DNA from: Clostridia bacterium
GTDB lineage: Bacteria; Bacillota; Clostridia; Oscillospirales; CAG-272
NCBI GenBank assembly: GCA_024404475.1
Contig: JAKSPV010000063.1
Span: forward strand, 1 to 8,017
DNA length: 8,017 nucleotides
Reading direction: 5' to 3'
Position numbers and translations under genes: made by a program. Every line of letters starts with the position of its first letter. Position 1 is the stretch's first letter. Shown one piece after another: positions 1 through 6,722 of this stretch. The notes under the pieces are model-generated. The model worked only from the letters and a program-made list of their open reading frames with translations, ran no database searches and had not been told where the DNA came from.

Positions 1-634
<634 letters not shown>

Positions 635-670
635 GGTTATACCTCTTACATGTATTTCATATTGAAAAAT

Positions 671-700
671 GATGCTATTGAATCATCATATTATAGCATC
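671..700. promoter_or_regulatory. Inverted repeat over the alaS -10 and start point
   Basis: GATGCTAT (671-678) and ATAGCATC (693-700) are perfect 8-base inverted arms separated by 14 bases. One arm overlaps the -10 hexamer and the other lies just downstream of the expected transcription start. This is the position of a repressor operator, but no known operator was recognised and part of the symmetry comes from the -10 itself. Confidence 0.4.
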
Positions 701-718
701 GGAAACCGGCCGTGTCAA
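690..718 (-). promoter_or_regulatory. Sigma-A promoter of alaS
   Basis: On the minus strand this reads TTGACA (713-718), a 17-base spacer, then TATAAT (690-695), both exact consensus hexamers. TGC before the -10 also makes it an extended -10. Transcription should start near 683, giving a leader of about 50 bases before the alaS ATG. Confidence 0.9.
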
Positions 719-732
719 CGGGGAATGGGCGA

Positions 733-745
733 AAAACCGCGTTTT
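733..745. promoter_or_regulatory. Dyad-symmetric 13-mer, copy 1
   Basis: The plus strand reads AAAACCGCGTTTT, that is AAAAC-GCG-GTTTT on the minus strand, an inverted repeat with 5-base arms. It lies between the -35 boxes of the divergent alaS and methyltransferase promoters. An identical 13-mer, inverted, lies at 5684-5696 between another divergent promoter pair. It may be a protein-binding site; the function is inferred only from position and recurrence. Confidence 0.4.
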
Positions 746-767
746 GCGGGAAGTTTTCGGGGCGCTA

Positions 768-796
768 TTGCATTGAAACGGCGATTGTGGTACAAT
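768..796 (+). promoter_or_regulatory. Promoter of the mnmM-vanY-like operon
   Basis: TTGCAT (768-773), a 17-base spacer and TACAAT (791-796), with TGG directly before the -10 giving an extended -10. The -35 matches consensus in only three positions, so the TGn element probably matters. The start point would be near 803, giving a leader of about 25 bases. Confidence 0.75.
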
Positions 797-827
797 GTTT
801 TCAGCATAAAATGAGGCGGAGGACGGT

Positions 828-1382
828 ATGGTCGATCTTTTGGCGCTGCAAAAACAGTTTATCCTGTCGCATCTCGGTGAGGGCGACGTGGCGGTCGATT
901 TCACGATGGGGAACGGCCACGATACGGAATTTCTCTCAAAGACCGTCGGGCCGACGGGGCGTGTCTACGCGTTCGATATCCAGTCTCTCGCGCTCGAAAA
1001 TACCGCGAAGCATCTCCGCGAGAGCGGCTGCCCCGAGAACTGGCAGCTCTTTCAGGTGTCGCATCACCTTGCGTCGGACTACGTCAAAGAGCCGATCAAG
1101 GCGGGCATGTTCAATCTCGGCTATATGCCCGGCAGCGGGCATCACGAGCTGACGACGATGCGCGAGACGACGATGCCTGCCGTGGAGCGCGCCGTCGGGA
1201 TGCTCGGTAAGGACGCCATTCTCCTCGTCGCGGTCTATCCCGGCCACGCCGAGGGCGAGGCCGAGGGCAAGGCACTGCAGGAATATCTCGGGACGCTGTC
1301 CCGTTTCAAGATGACGGTGGGCATGTTCCGGTTGCTCAATTCGCCCACCTCGCCGTACTTTATGATCGTGGAAACGAAATAA
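828..1382 (+). CDS. mnmM: Class I SAM-dependent methyltransferase, YtqB/MnmM family (tRNA wobble uridine)
   Basis: A 184-residue single-domain protein of the rRNA_methylase-like (YtqB) family. B. subtilis and S. aureus members methylate the 5-aminomethyl group of the U34 wobble base in tRNA (MnmM activity). The SAM-binding motif I is DFTMGNGHDT (residues 24-33), with the acidic ribose-binding residue at D50 in AFD. The family signatures FNLGYMPG (95-102) followed by a TT-rich segment (TTMRETT, 109-115), and VYPGH (136-140), are all present. Length is normal for the family. The ATG at 828 is preceded by GGAGG at 818-822. It is first in an operon; the peptidase gene starts 10 bases after its stop. 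The assignment to tRNA rather than another RNA rests on family knowledge. Confidence 0.88.
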   Translation: MVDLLALQKQFILSHLGEGDVAVDFTMGNGHDTEFLSKTVGPTGRVYAFDIQSLALENTAKHLRESGCPENWQLFQVSHHLASDYVKEPIKAGMFNLGYMPGSGHHELTTMRETTMPAVERAVGMLGKDAILLVAVYPGHAEGEAEGKALQEYLGTLSRFKMTVGMFRLLNSPTSPYFMIVETK

Positions 1383-1387
1383 GGAGG
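1381..1387 (+). promoter_or_regulatory. Ribosome binding site that sets the GTG start at 1393
   Basis: AAGGAGG, overlapping the methyltransferase stop codon, ends 5 bases before a GTG at 1393-1395. It is the strongest ribosome site in the area. The alternative first ATG in the downstream frame (1838) lies beyond the membrane segment and lacks a comparable site. This fixes the peptidase gene start at the GTG and implies a frame change inside the gene. Confidence 0.8.
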
Positions 1388-1392
1388 CCGCC

Positions 1393-2959
1393 GTGGCAAA
1401 TCAGGAACAGAACCGCCCGACAGTACGTCCGGCGGGGAATACCGCCCGTCCGGCGACGGGCGCACAGCCGAATACGGCAAGGCCTGCCGGCGCTGCTGCA
1501 CGGCCGAAAACGGCCGGAACCGCAGGGACGGCTTCCCGCCCGGAAGCGGGCAAAACAGCGGTCAGACAGCCGCAGGGAGATCGCCAGACGCCGCGAAGCG
1601 GCGGCAAAGGCGGCCGCCCGCCGCGAGGCCGAAGAAAAGGCAAAAAAGGAAGCGGAGGCGAAGGCCGCCGCGGAAAAGAAAGCCCGCAAACAAAAAATCG
1701 CCGATATCGTTTACCGCGTCGTTGCCGTTCTGATCGTCGCCGCCGTTCTGGCGCTCCTCGTCTGGGGCGGCGTCACGCTGCTCCGGAAGCTGCGCAGCAG
1801 CTCGAACGAAAAAAAGCCGGGACCCGGTACCTACACGATGGAATCGGCGGCGATGTCGTTCGACGGCGTGCCGTATCTCAACTTTACGGAGCTGGCGCGG
1901 CATTATGACTTCCGCATCGTCGGCGGTAAGGATTCGACGCGGTTCTCGGCAAACGGCACGGAGGCGCGGATCGACGTCGGCTTCCGTACGGCGACGGTCG
2001 AGGGCGAGACGGTCACGATGGCCGGCCCCGCGCTCTATCTCGACGGCTCGTACTGGGTGCCGGTCGAGTTCGTCAGCGGGCACGTCAGAGGACTTCTTGC
2101 GACGGTGCTCGGCGAGCATCCCGTCCTCTCCCGGACGACCGAGCCGGATGAAAACGGCGAGGATGTCGAGGTCCCGCTCGCGTTCAGCGCCGAGCGTGTG
2201 GACGGCGCCCCCGATCCCGTGCTTCCGGTGACGGATATCCCGTCAACGGAGCCGCAGTCAACGGAGCCGCCGGTGACCGAGGATCCCGATCTTGCAGTCA
2301 TCAACAGCGTGACCTTCCTGCAGGATCTGTCGGCGTATGAAGCGTATATGAACCCGACAGGCGATGCGCGCGACGCGTATCTCGTCCTCGTCAACAAGAC
2401 GGAAAAAGTGACGGCCGATCTCGTGCCGTCGCCCGTCGTGAAGCTGAACACGGACTACACCTATAACGGCCGCAAGGTCGAGATGCAGGAAACAGCCGCC
2501 AAGGCGATGGAGGCGATGTTCAAGGAGCTCTTCAAGGCGGGATACACCGATATGCACGTGACGAGCGGCTACCGCTCCTACGAGTATCAGGTCTCGCTCT
2601 ATAACGAGTACGTCTCGCAGGAAATGGCGGACAACAAGAAACTTACAAGAGCCGAGGCCGAGGCGATCGTGGACACGTATTCCGCGCGCGCCGGCACGAG
2701 TGAGCACCAGACGGGGCTTTGTGCCGATATGCACAACCTTTCCTCCGCAAACGTGAAGTTTGCGAAGAAGGACGCGTACAAGTGGCTCTGCGAGAACGCG
2801 TGGAAGTTCGGCTTCGTGCTCCGCTTTCCGGAGGACAAGGTCGATATCACGGGTTACAGCTTCGAGCCGTGGCACTGGCGATTCGTCGGCCGGTATCATG
2901 CCTACAAGATCTGGCAGGAAGGGCTCTGCCTCGAGGAATATCTCGAAACGCTGGAATGA
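1393..2959 (+). CDS. Membrane-anchored VanY-type D-alanyl-D-alanine carboxypeptidase (peptidase M15B), interrupted by a frameshift
   Basis: Predicted to trim the terminal D-Ala from peptidoglycan stem peptides outside the membrane. It is read in two frames: 1393 to about 1576 (GTG start) and then the +1 frame to the TGA at 2957-2959. The undivided frames run 1393-1908 and, from the first ATG, 1838-2959. The first part gives an Ala/Pro/Thr-rich tail with ARPA-like repeats. The second gives a charged Ala/Lys/Glu helix, a transmembrane segment (about 1706-1780, VVAVLIVAAVLALLVW), a copper-amine-oxidase-N-like domain (FDGVPYLNF to DGSYWVPVEF), a Thr/Pro/Glu linker, then the peptidase. Counting from the ATG at 1838, SGYRSYEYQ is 243-251, the zinc motif SEHQTGLCAD has H290 and D297, and EPWHW supplies E343 and H346. 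All expected catalytic residues are present, so the enzyme would be intact if the frame were restored. Co-transcribed with mnmM; ends at a terminator. Confidence 0.85.
1550..1590 (+). other. Apparent +1 frameshift site within the VanY-like gene
   Basis: Plausible protein is read in frame 1 up to about VRQPQ and in frame 2 from about REIARRRE. Frame 2 has no ATG, GTG or TTG start before 1838, yet it encodes the charged helix and the membrane segment. Removing one G from GGG at 1575-1577 joins the parts smoothly as RQPQ-EIARRREAAAKAA. The exact base is a guess; any one-base gain (or two-base loss) in this interval would fit. Confidence 0.7.
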
Positions 2960-2964
2960 AAAAT

Positions 2965-2993
2965 AAAAGCCGTGCGGAACGCACGGCTTTTTC
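2965..2993. terminator. Bidirectional intrinsic terminator between convergent genes
   Basis: A 12-base-pair stem (2965-2976 with 2980-2991, core GCCGTGCG/CGCACGGC) closed by a GAA loop, with T runs on both strands (TTTTT on plus, TTTTATTTTT on minus). It lies between the stop of the plus-strand VanY-like gene (2959) and the stop of the minus-strand glycosidase gene (2994), so it should end both transcripts. Confidence 0.92.
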
Positions 2994-4085
2994 TTATTTG
3001 ACCACAAACGCGAACGGCAGACGCCACGAGGCGTTCGAGTAGTAAAACGTGACGCTTGTCTGCAGGTAGTCGCCGTCGTAGTACATGCACGACGAGGAGC
3101 CGCCGTCGAGGTTGGCAGCGTTGACCGCGCCGTAGGAGAGCATGATGTCGATGAGGTCGGCGGCGGATGCGCCGAGATGCCCGGATGCGCCGCGCCCGTC
3201 GGTGACGAGCAGAAGCAGCGCGCCGTCGGCGCGCTGACCGATCGCGGTGCGCGGGTTGAGACCGCTTCCGGTGCCGGTGAGCGAGCGCGGCTGTCCGTTC
3301 AGAACGAGCGAGACGAAGTGGTTGTTCTTGTCGCTGCTCTCCTCCTGGAACGTGCAGGCGTCGCGGATCTTTTTCTCGGCAACGAGATTTTCAACGTTCG
3401 TTTTGTTCATGCCGGCGATGTCGATAATTTGGAGGATGTTATCCTCGGTGAGCCCGATCAGAACGAGCCCTTCGTTGTCTTTCGGGCCGTTGTGCTGGAT
3501 CTCGCCGTTCGAGACGACGACGCCGTAAGGACTGCCGCCGGTGTTGTTCGTCGAATGGTAGAGCCCGGCGTTGATGCCGGCGACGGCGTGGTTGTCGTTG
3601 ACGAGGACGTCGAGCGTCACGCCTTTTTCCCGCCACGGGTAGATCGTTGCGAGGGAAACGCGCGAGGGGTCTTTGACGATCATGAGCGTGCCGCGGAACG
3701 TGCGGCCGGAGATCGAGACGATCTCGATATCCTTTTCTTTTTCGTCGTCGCCCTTCTGTTCGACGCCGCCCGTGCCGTGCGAGCTTTCCTGCCCGCTTTC
3801 CTCGCTCGTCGTGACCGTGATCATCGACGTGTCGATCTCGCCGGAGAAGGTCTCCATCGAGTTGCCGTCCACGACGGCCTGGATCTCCTCAGACGACGCA
3901 AAGAGGGAAGCGAGGAACTTGAGCTGGCCGGTCTCGAGCAGGGTCGTGATGAACATCTGCTTCGCCGCGGGCGACGTGTTCCCGCAGATCATTTTGCCGC
4001 CGATGAAGAGCGTGCCGGTGAGGACTACGAGGAAGATGAGCAGAAAAAGCCCGATCTTTCCGAGTATGCGGAACACTTTTTTCAC
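2994..4085 (-). CDS. Membrane-anchored phosphodiester glycosidase family protein (NAGPA / DUF2233)
   Basis: A 363-residue protein. NAGPA-domain proteins, named after the mammalian uncovering enzyme, cleave sugar-1-phosphodiester bonds; in Gram-positive bacteria the substrate is mostly unknown, and a wall or capsule phosphodiester is a reasonable inference. Numbered from the GTG start: cytoplasmic KKVFRILGK, transmembrane segment about 10-31 (LFLLIFLVVLTGTLFI), a helical stretch, an acidic Ser/Glu/Gly/Lys linker (about 90-120), then the domain with INAGLY (about 171-176), NPRTAIGQ (277-284), a D-G-R-G segment and NLDGGSSSCMYYDG (325-338). An upstream in-frame ATG (4131-4133) would add 16 residues, but the GTG at 4085 follows AAGGAGG by 9 bases and overlaps the upstream stop as GTGA, so I prefer the GTG. 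The domain call is firm; the substrate is not known. Confidence 0.88.
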   Translation of the reverse strand: MKKVFRILGKIGLFLLIFLVVLTGTLFIGGKMICGNTSPAAKQMFITTLLETGQLKFLASLFASSEEIQAVVDGNSMETFSGEIDTSMITVTTSEESGQESSHGTGGVEQKGDDEKEKDIEIVSISGRTFRGTLMIVKDPSRVSLATIYPWREKGVTLDVLVNDNHAVAGINAGLYHSTNNTGGSPYGVVVSNGEIQHNGPKDNEGLVLIGLTEDNILQIIDIAGMNKTNVENLVAEKKIRDACTFQEESSDKNNHFVSLVLNGQPRSLTGTGSGLNPRTAIGQRADGALLLLVTDGRGASGHLGASAADLIDIMLSYGAVNAANLDGGSSSCMYYDGDYLQTSVTFYYSNASWRLPFAFVVK

Positions 4086-5602
4086 GATACACGGCCTCCT
4101 TCCAAAAGTTCCTGCATGGCGCAGAGCTTCCATTCGCCGCCGACGAGCGCAAACCAGAAGCGGCTGTTCATGACGTCGGTGACTTTCAGACCGCTGTTCA
4201 GCTTCATGTACTTTTCCAGATAGACGTCACACGAGAAGACGCGCTCGGAGTAGAACGTCACGTTCCCGACCGATTCGTTCCGGAACGGCGGGGAGAGCAG
4301 AACGTGGATGCTCGTCAGCGTGTGATCGACGCCGTTTGCCCAGCGTCGCGCGCGGTCGTAAAGGTAGGAATCCTTCCAGATATAGGACTGGATATGATAT
4401 TGCCCGGCATTGTCGCCGTCGAGGTCGCCCGTCATGAAGCGGCTCCATTTCTCGGCGACTTCCAGAACGTCGAGCGGGAGGTCGCCGCCGGTCGGCGTGT
4501 GTACGTCGATGCGGCTTTCCGTGAGCGGCGACGTTTTGCCGAGGTTATCGGTGACGGTAAAGGGCGTTTCGTCAAGCGACGTGAAGGTATAGGAAACGAG
4601 GGCGGGAAGATCCTCCGGGTACGGCAGGTCTTCGAGCGGGAACGACGTGTTTTCGGTGCGGACGCCGGACGCGGGGTCGGGCTGGAGGCTGCCGACCGTC
4701 ACGCGGAACGTTTCGGGAACGGTCACAGTGCGGGTGCCGCCGGAGACGGCGGTGCCGTCGGAGCAGAGAACGCTGCCGCCGAAGGCGTCCCAGACGCGGA
4801 TCTCCGGGCGGGCGGCGGAAACGACGCGGTAGAGCGAGATGCCCCCCTCATCCGTTTCGACGGGAAGTTGTGCCTGCCCCGCCGCGGTGAGCGAGAAGCC
4901 GGGGGCGAGCCGGATCTCGAACGTATCGGTAACGGGCGTGAGCACGCCGTCCAGAATATCGAACGGTGCCTCTTGCCCGAAGCAGTCAAGAATGCGGAAC
5001 GTCGGAACGGACGCCATGTCGGGCAGCGCGTAAACGACGGTGTCGCCGTCACGTTCCGTGACGTCGCTCTCTTCGAGCGGGATGCCGTTCACCGCCGCGG
5101 TGAACGAGCCCGGCAGCCGGAGCGTGAACGAGTAGGCGTACGTTGTGCCGAGCGGCGTGAGTTTCAGAACGTGCCAGTCGGAATAGGTGAAGACGAGCAG
5201 CTCGGTGCGGGTGTTCTCGGCAGCGAGCTCGACGAGGAGTGCGGGGGTGCCGTCCTTCTCAACGATGTAGGCGGCGGTGTTCTCACGGAACTCGCCGCTT
5301 TTGAGCGAGAAGCGGACTTCGGCATCCTCCCATCCCTCGGCGTAGGTGTCCCAGAACGACGGCTCCATGTCGAAGCGGCTGCGCGCTTCGGCGGGACGGT
5401 CGAGGTACGACCAAAGCGTACCGTCGGCGGCGTTCTGTCTGACTTTTCCGATGACGTCTTCGACAACGCGTTCGGGTTGGCACGCTTCGTACTGCCGCAG
5501 CATCGAGCGGAGCCCGACGAGGCATACGACGGCGGCGATGATGAGCACGCCGGCAAAAATTGCCAGCGCGACCGGCAGTGCGCGTTTCTTTTCTTTCGCC
5601 AT
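4082..5602 (-). CDS. Single-pass membrane protein of unknown function; extracytoplasmic part possibly NTF2-like and Ig-like (TcaA-like layout)
   Basis: I do not recognise this 506-residue protein by sequence. It has a short basic N-terminus (MAKEKKR), one transmembrane helix (about 10-31), and a large outside part. Residues about 38-150 end in SDWHVLKL and 377-501 end in GEWKLCAM; both look like NTF2-type cone folds. Between them lie three beta-rich units (about 157-216, 227-283, 291-360). Each opens with a strand such as FTLRLPGSF, FEIRLAPGF or RTVTVPETF and closes with ILDCFGQ, VWDAFGG or VTDNLGK. This alternation recalls the wall-associated TcaA/YvbJ proteins, but that is inference from pattern only; no enzyme motif is visible. 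The start ATG (5600-5602) follows AAGGAGG by 7 bases. It is first in an operon and overlaps the glycosidase gene by 4 bases, so the two probably act together at the envelope. Confidence 0.85.
   Translation of the reverse strand: MAKEKKRALPVALAIFAGVLIIAAVVCLVGLRSMLRQYEACQPERVVEDVIGKVRQNAADGTLWSYLDRPAEARSRFDMEPSFWDTYAEGWEDAEVRFSLKSGEFRENTAAYIVEKDGTPALLVELAAENTRTELLVFTYSDWHVLKLTPLGTTYAYSFTLRLPGSFTAAVNGIPLEESDVTERDGDTVVYALPDMASVPTFRILDCFGQEAPFDILDGVLTPVTDTFEIRLAPGFSLTAAGQAQLPVETDEGGISLYRVVSAARPEIRVWDAFGGSVLCSDGTAVSGGTRTVTVPETFRVTVGSLQPDPASGVRTENTSFPLEDLPYPEDLPALVSYTFTSLDETPFTVTDNLGKTSPLTESRIDVHTPTGGDLPLDVLEVAEKWSRFMTGDLDGDNAGQYHIQSYIWKDSYLYDRARRWANGVDHTLTSIHVLLSPPFRNESVGNVTFYSERVFSCDVYLEKYMKLNSGLKVTDVMNSRFWFALVGGEWKLCAMQELLEGGRVS
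4095..4101 (-). promoter_or_regulatory. Ribosome binding site supporting the GTG start at 4085
   Basis: AAGGAGG on the minus strand lies inside the last codons of the upstream gene, 9 bases before GTG. With the GTGA stop/start overlap it indicates translational coupling of the two membrane proteins and argues against the longer ATG start. Confidence 0.75.
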
Positions 5603-5625
5603 GGGACGACCTCCTTCCGGAAAAC

Positions 5626-5644
5626 CGGTACATTTATTGTACCG
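5626..5644. promoter_or_regulatory. Operator-like inverted repeat over the operon -10
   Basis: CGGTACA (5626-5632) and TGTACCG (5638-5644) form perfect 7-base inverted arms around TTTAT. The dyad covers the -10 hexamer and the expected transcription start, so a bound dimer would block RNA polymerase. The regulator is unknown and none is encoded in the window. Confidence 0.5.
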
Positions 5645-5664
5645 AATCCGGCGGGGAATGTCAA
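5636..5664 (-). promoter_or_regulatory. Sigma-A promoter of the membrane protein-glycosidase operon
   Basis: On the minus strand TTGACA (5659-5664), a 17-base spacer and TACAAT (5636-5641). This is an exact -35 with a one-mismatch -10 at ideal spacing. The start point would be near 5629, about 27 bases before the ATG. Confidence 0.88.
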
Positions 5665-5683
5665 GTGCCCGGGAAAGACGAAA

Positions 5684-5696
5684 AAAACGCGGTTTT
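5684..5696. promoter_or_regulatory. Dyad-symmetric 13-mer, copy 2
   Basis: AAAACGCGGTTTT on the plus strand is identical, in inverted orientation, to the 13-mer at 733-745. It lies between the -35 boxes of the divergent promoters at 5636-5664 and 5709-5736. It sits within a longer imperfect hairpin-like repeat (GACGAAAA at 5677-5684, TTTTCGTC at 5693-5700). The role is inferred from position only. Confidence 0.4.
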
Positions 5697-5708
5697 CGTC
5701 CGAAGGGA

Positions 5709-5736
5709 TTGCTTTTTCCGGACGTTGTGATACAAT
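5709..5736 (+). promoter_or_regulatory. Promoter of the DUF2156 gene
   Basis: TTGCTT (5709-5714), a 16-base spacer and TACAAT (5731-5736), with TGA before the -10 making an extended -10. The start point near 5743 gives a leader of about 34 bases. Confidence 0.75.
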
Positions 5737-5776
5737 AATAGCGATCAAAACGAAGAAAGAAGCCGATCCGTTTTTT

Positions 5777-6700
5777 ATGTCATCCGTTATAACCAGAATA
5801 CCGTTCCGCCGCGCGTCGGCGGAAGATATGCCGCTCCTTACCCCCTATATCGACGCGGCGCCGTATAAGACCTGCGATTTCACCCGTACCGTGTTTTTCC
5901 TCTGGCGCGACTTTTACCGCATGGATTTCGCGATCGAGGACGGCACGCTCTACTCCCGCCTCTACGCACCGGAGTGGCTGACGGACGGGAGCAGCGATCC
6001 GGCGTACCAGAATCTGCCGCTCGGCGGCGATTTCAAAAAGGCCTGCCTCCGCATCCGCGAGGACTGCCGTGCCGGAGAGCACGTCTGCCGTTTCTGCACC
6101 GTCCCCGAAGAGGTCGTTCCCGTCCTCCGGGAGATCTTCGGCGAGGTCAAGGTCGAGGAGCAGCGCGACTTTTTCGATTACGTCTACGATTATGACGCGC
6201 TCGTCACGGTCGGCGGCAAAAAGCTGGCCGGGCAGCGCAATCACATCCACCAGTTCGAGCGGTCGTTTCCCGACGCCGAATACACGCGCATTGCGGAAAA
6301 CGACGTTCCGGCGCTGCTCGCGTTTTTCGACCGCTACGCACACAGCGGCACGCTGACCGATCCGTCGGCTATTGCCGAGGCGGCGCTCATGCCCGAAGTT
6401 CTAACGCACATGGACCTTTACGGGCTCGTCGGCGGGGTGCTCCGCGTCGGCGGGGAGATCGTCGGGTTTTCGCTCGGTGACGTGCGGGACGACTGGCTGA
6501 CCGTGCACGTCGAGAAGGCGGATAACGCATTCCGCGGCGCGTATCCCGTGCTCGTCCGGAACTTCTGCCGGCTCTTTGAGGGGCAGGGGATCCGCTTCGT
6601 CAACCGCGAGGACGACATGGGCGACGAGGGGCTCCGCTACTCGAAAACGTCGTGGCATCCGTCGCAGATGCTCCGGAAATATATCGTCACGCTGCCGTAA
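5777..6700 (+). CDS. DUF2156 / phosphatidylglycerol lysyltransferase C-terminal-domain-like protein
   Basis: A 307-residue soluble protein of the LPG_synthase_C (DUF2156) type, a tandem GNAT-like fold found at the C-terminus of MprF. MprF transfers Lys or Ala from tRNA to phosphatidylglycerol; stand-alone forms like this one are mostly uncharacterised. Typical features are an N-terminal part with FTRTVFFLWRDFYRMDF (35-51) and FFDYVYDYDAL (132-142), then LAGQRNHIHQFERSFPDAE (150-168), and the C-terminal signature FVNREDDMGDEGLRYSK (274-290) followed by WHPSQMLRKY. No membrane helix is seen, so it lacks the MprF flippase part. The open frame extends far upstream, but that part is antisense to the neighbouring gene. 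The ATG at 5777 is chosen because it follows the promoter and no in-frame start lies between. Its ribosome site (AAGAAAG-like, distant) is weak. Ends before a terminator. Confidence 0.85.
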   Translation: MSSVITRIPFRRASAEDMPLLTPYIDAAPYKTCDFTRTVFFLWRDFYRMDFAIEDGTLYSRLYAPEWLTDGSSDPAYQNLPLGGDFKKACLRIREDCRAGEHVCRFCTVPEEVVPVLREIFGEVKVEEQRDFFDYVYDYDALVTVGGKKLAGQRNHIHQFERSFPDAEYTRIAENDVPALLAFFDRYAHSGTLTDPSAIAEAALMPEVLTHMDLYGLVGGVLRVGGEIVGFSLGDVRDDWLTVHVEKADNAFRGAYPVLVRNFCRLFEGQGIRFVNREDDMGDEGLRYSKTSWHPSQMLRKYIVTLP

Positions 6701-6722
6701 AAGCCGCCGGGGGAATGTTCAC

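Noticed and set aside
635..827. Possible T-box, riboswitch or small RNA in the alaS-mnmM intergenic region
   Set aside because: The promoters facing both ways leave leaders of about 50 and 25 bases, too short; no T-box motif is visible.
1577..1908. Continuation of frame 1 of the peptidase gene to 1908 as a separate basic protein
   Set aside because: Beyond about 1576 it is Arg/Gly-rich, while the other frame encodes a charged helix and membrane segment; only the first part is likely translated usefully.
2258..3007. 249-residue minus-strand open frame opposite the VanY-like gene
   Set aside because: It crosses the bidirectional terminator and is antisense to catalytic motifs of the peptidase; no family features.
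3177..4223. 348-residue open frame on the plus strand opposite the glycosidase gene
   Set aside because: A mirror of the codon bias of the NAGPA gene; composition is low-complexity Arg/Asp/Val/Glu, with no ribosome site, and it runs across two real genes.
4304..5776. Very long open frame on the plus strand, fused upstream of the DUF2156 protein and suggesting a 798-residue product
   Set aside because: It is antisense to the membrane protein gene, which has a ribosome site, promoter, signal-anchor and sensible domains. The antisense translation is Arg/Glu/Val-rich without known motifs, and the divergent promoters lie inside it. The real start is 5777.
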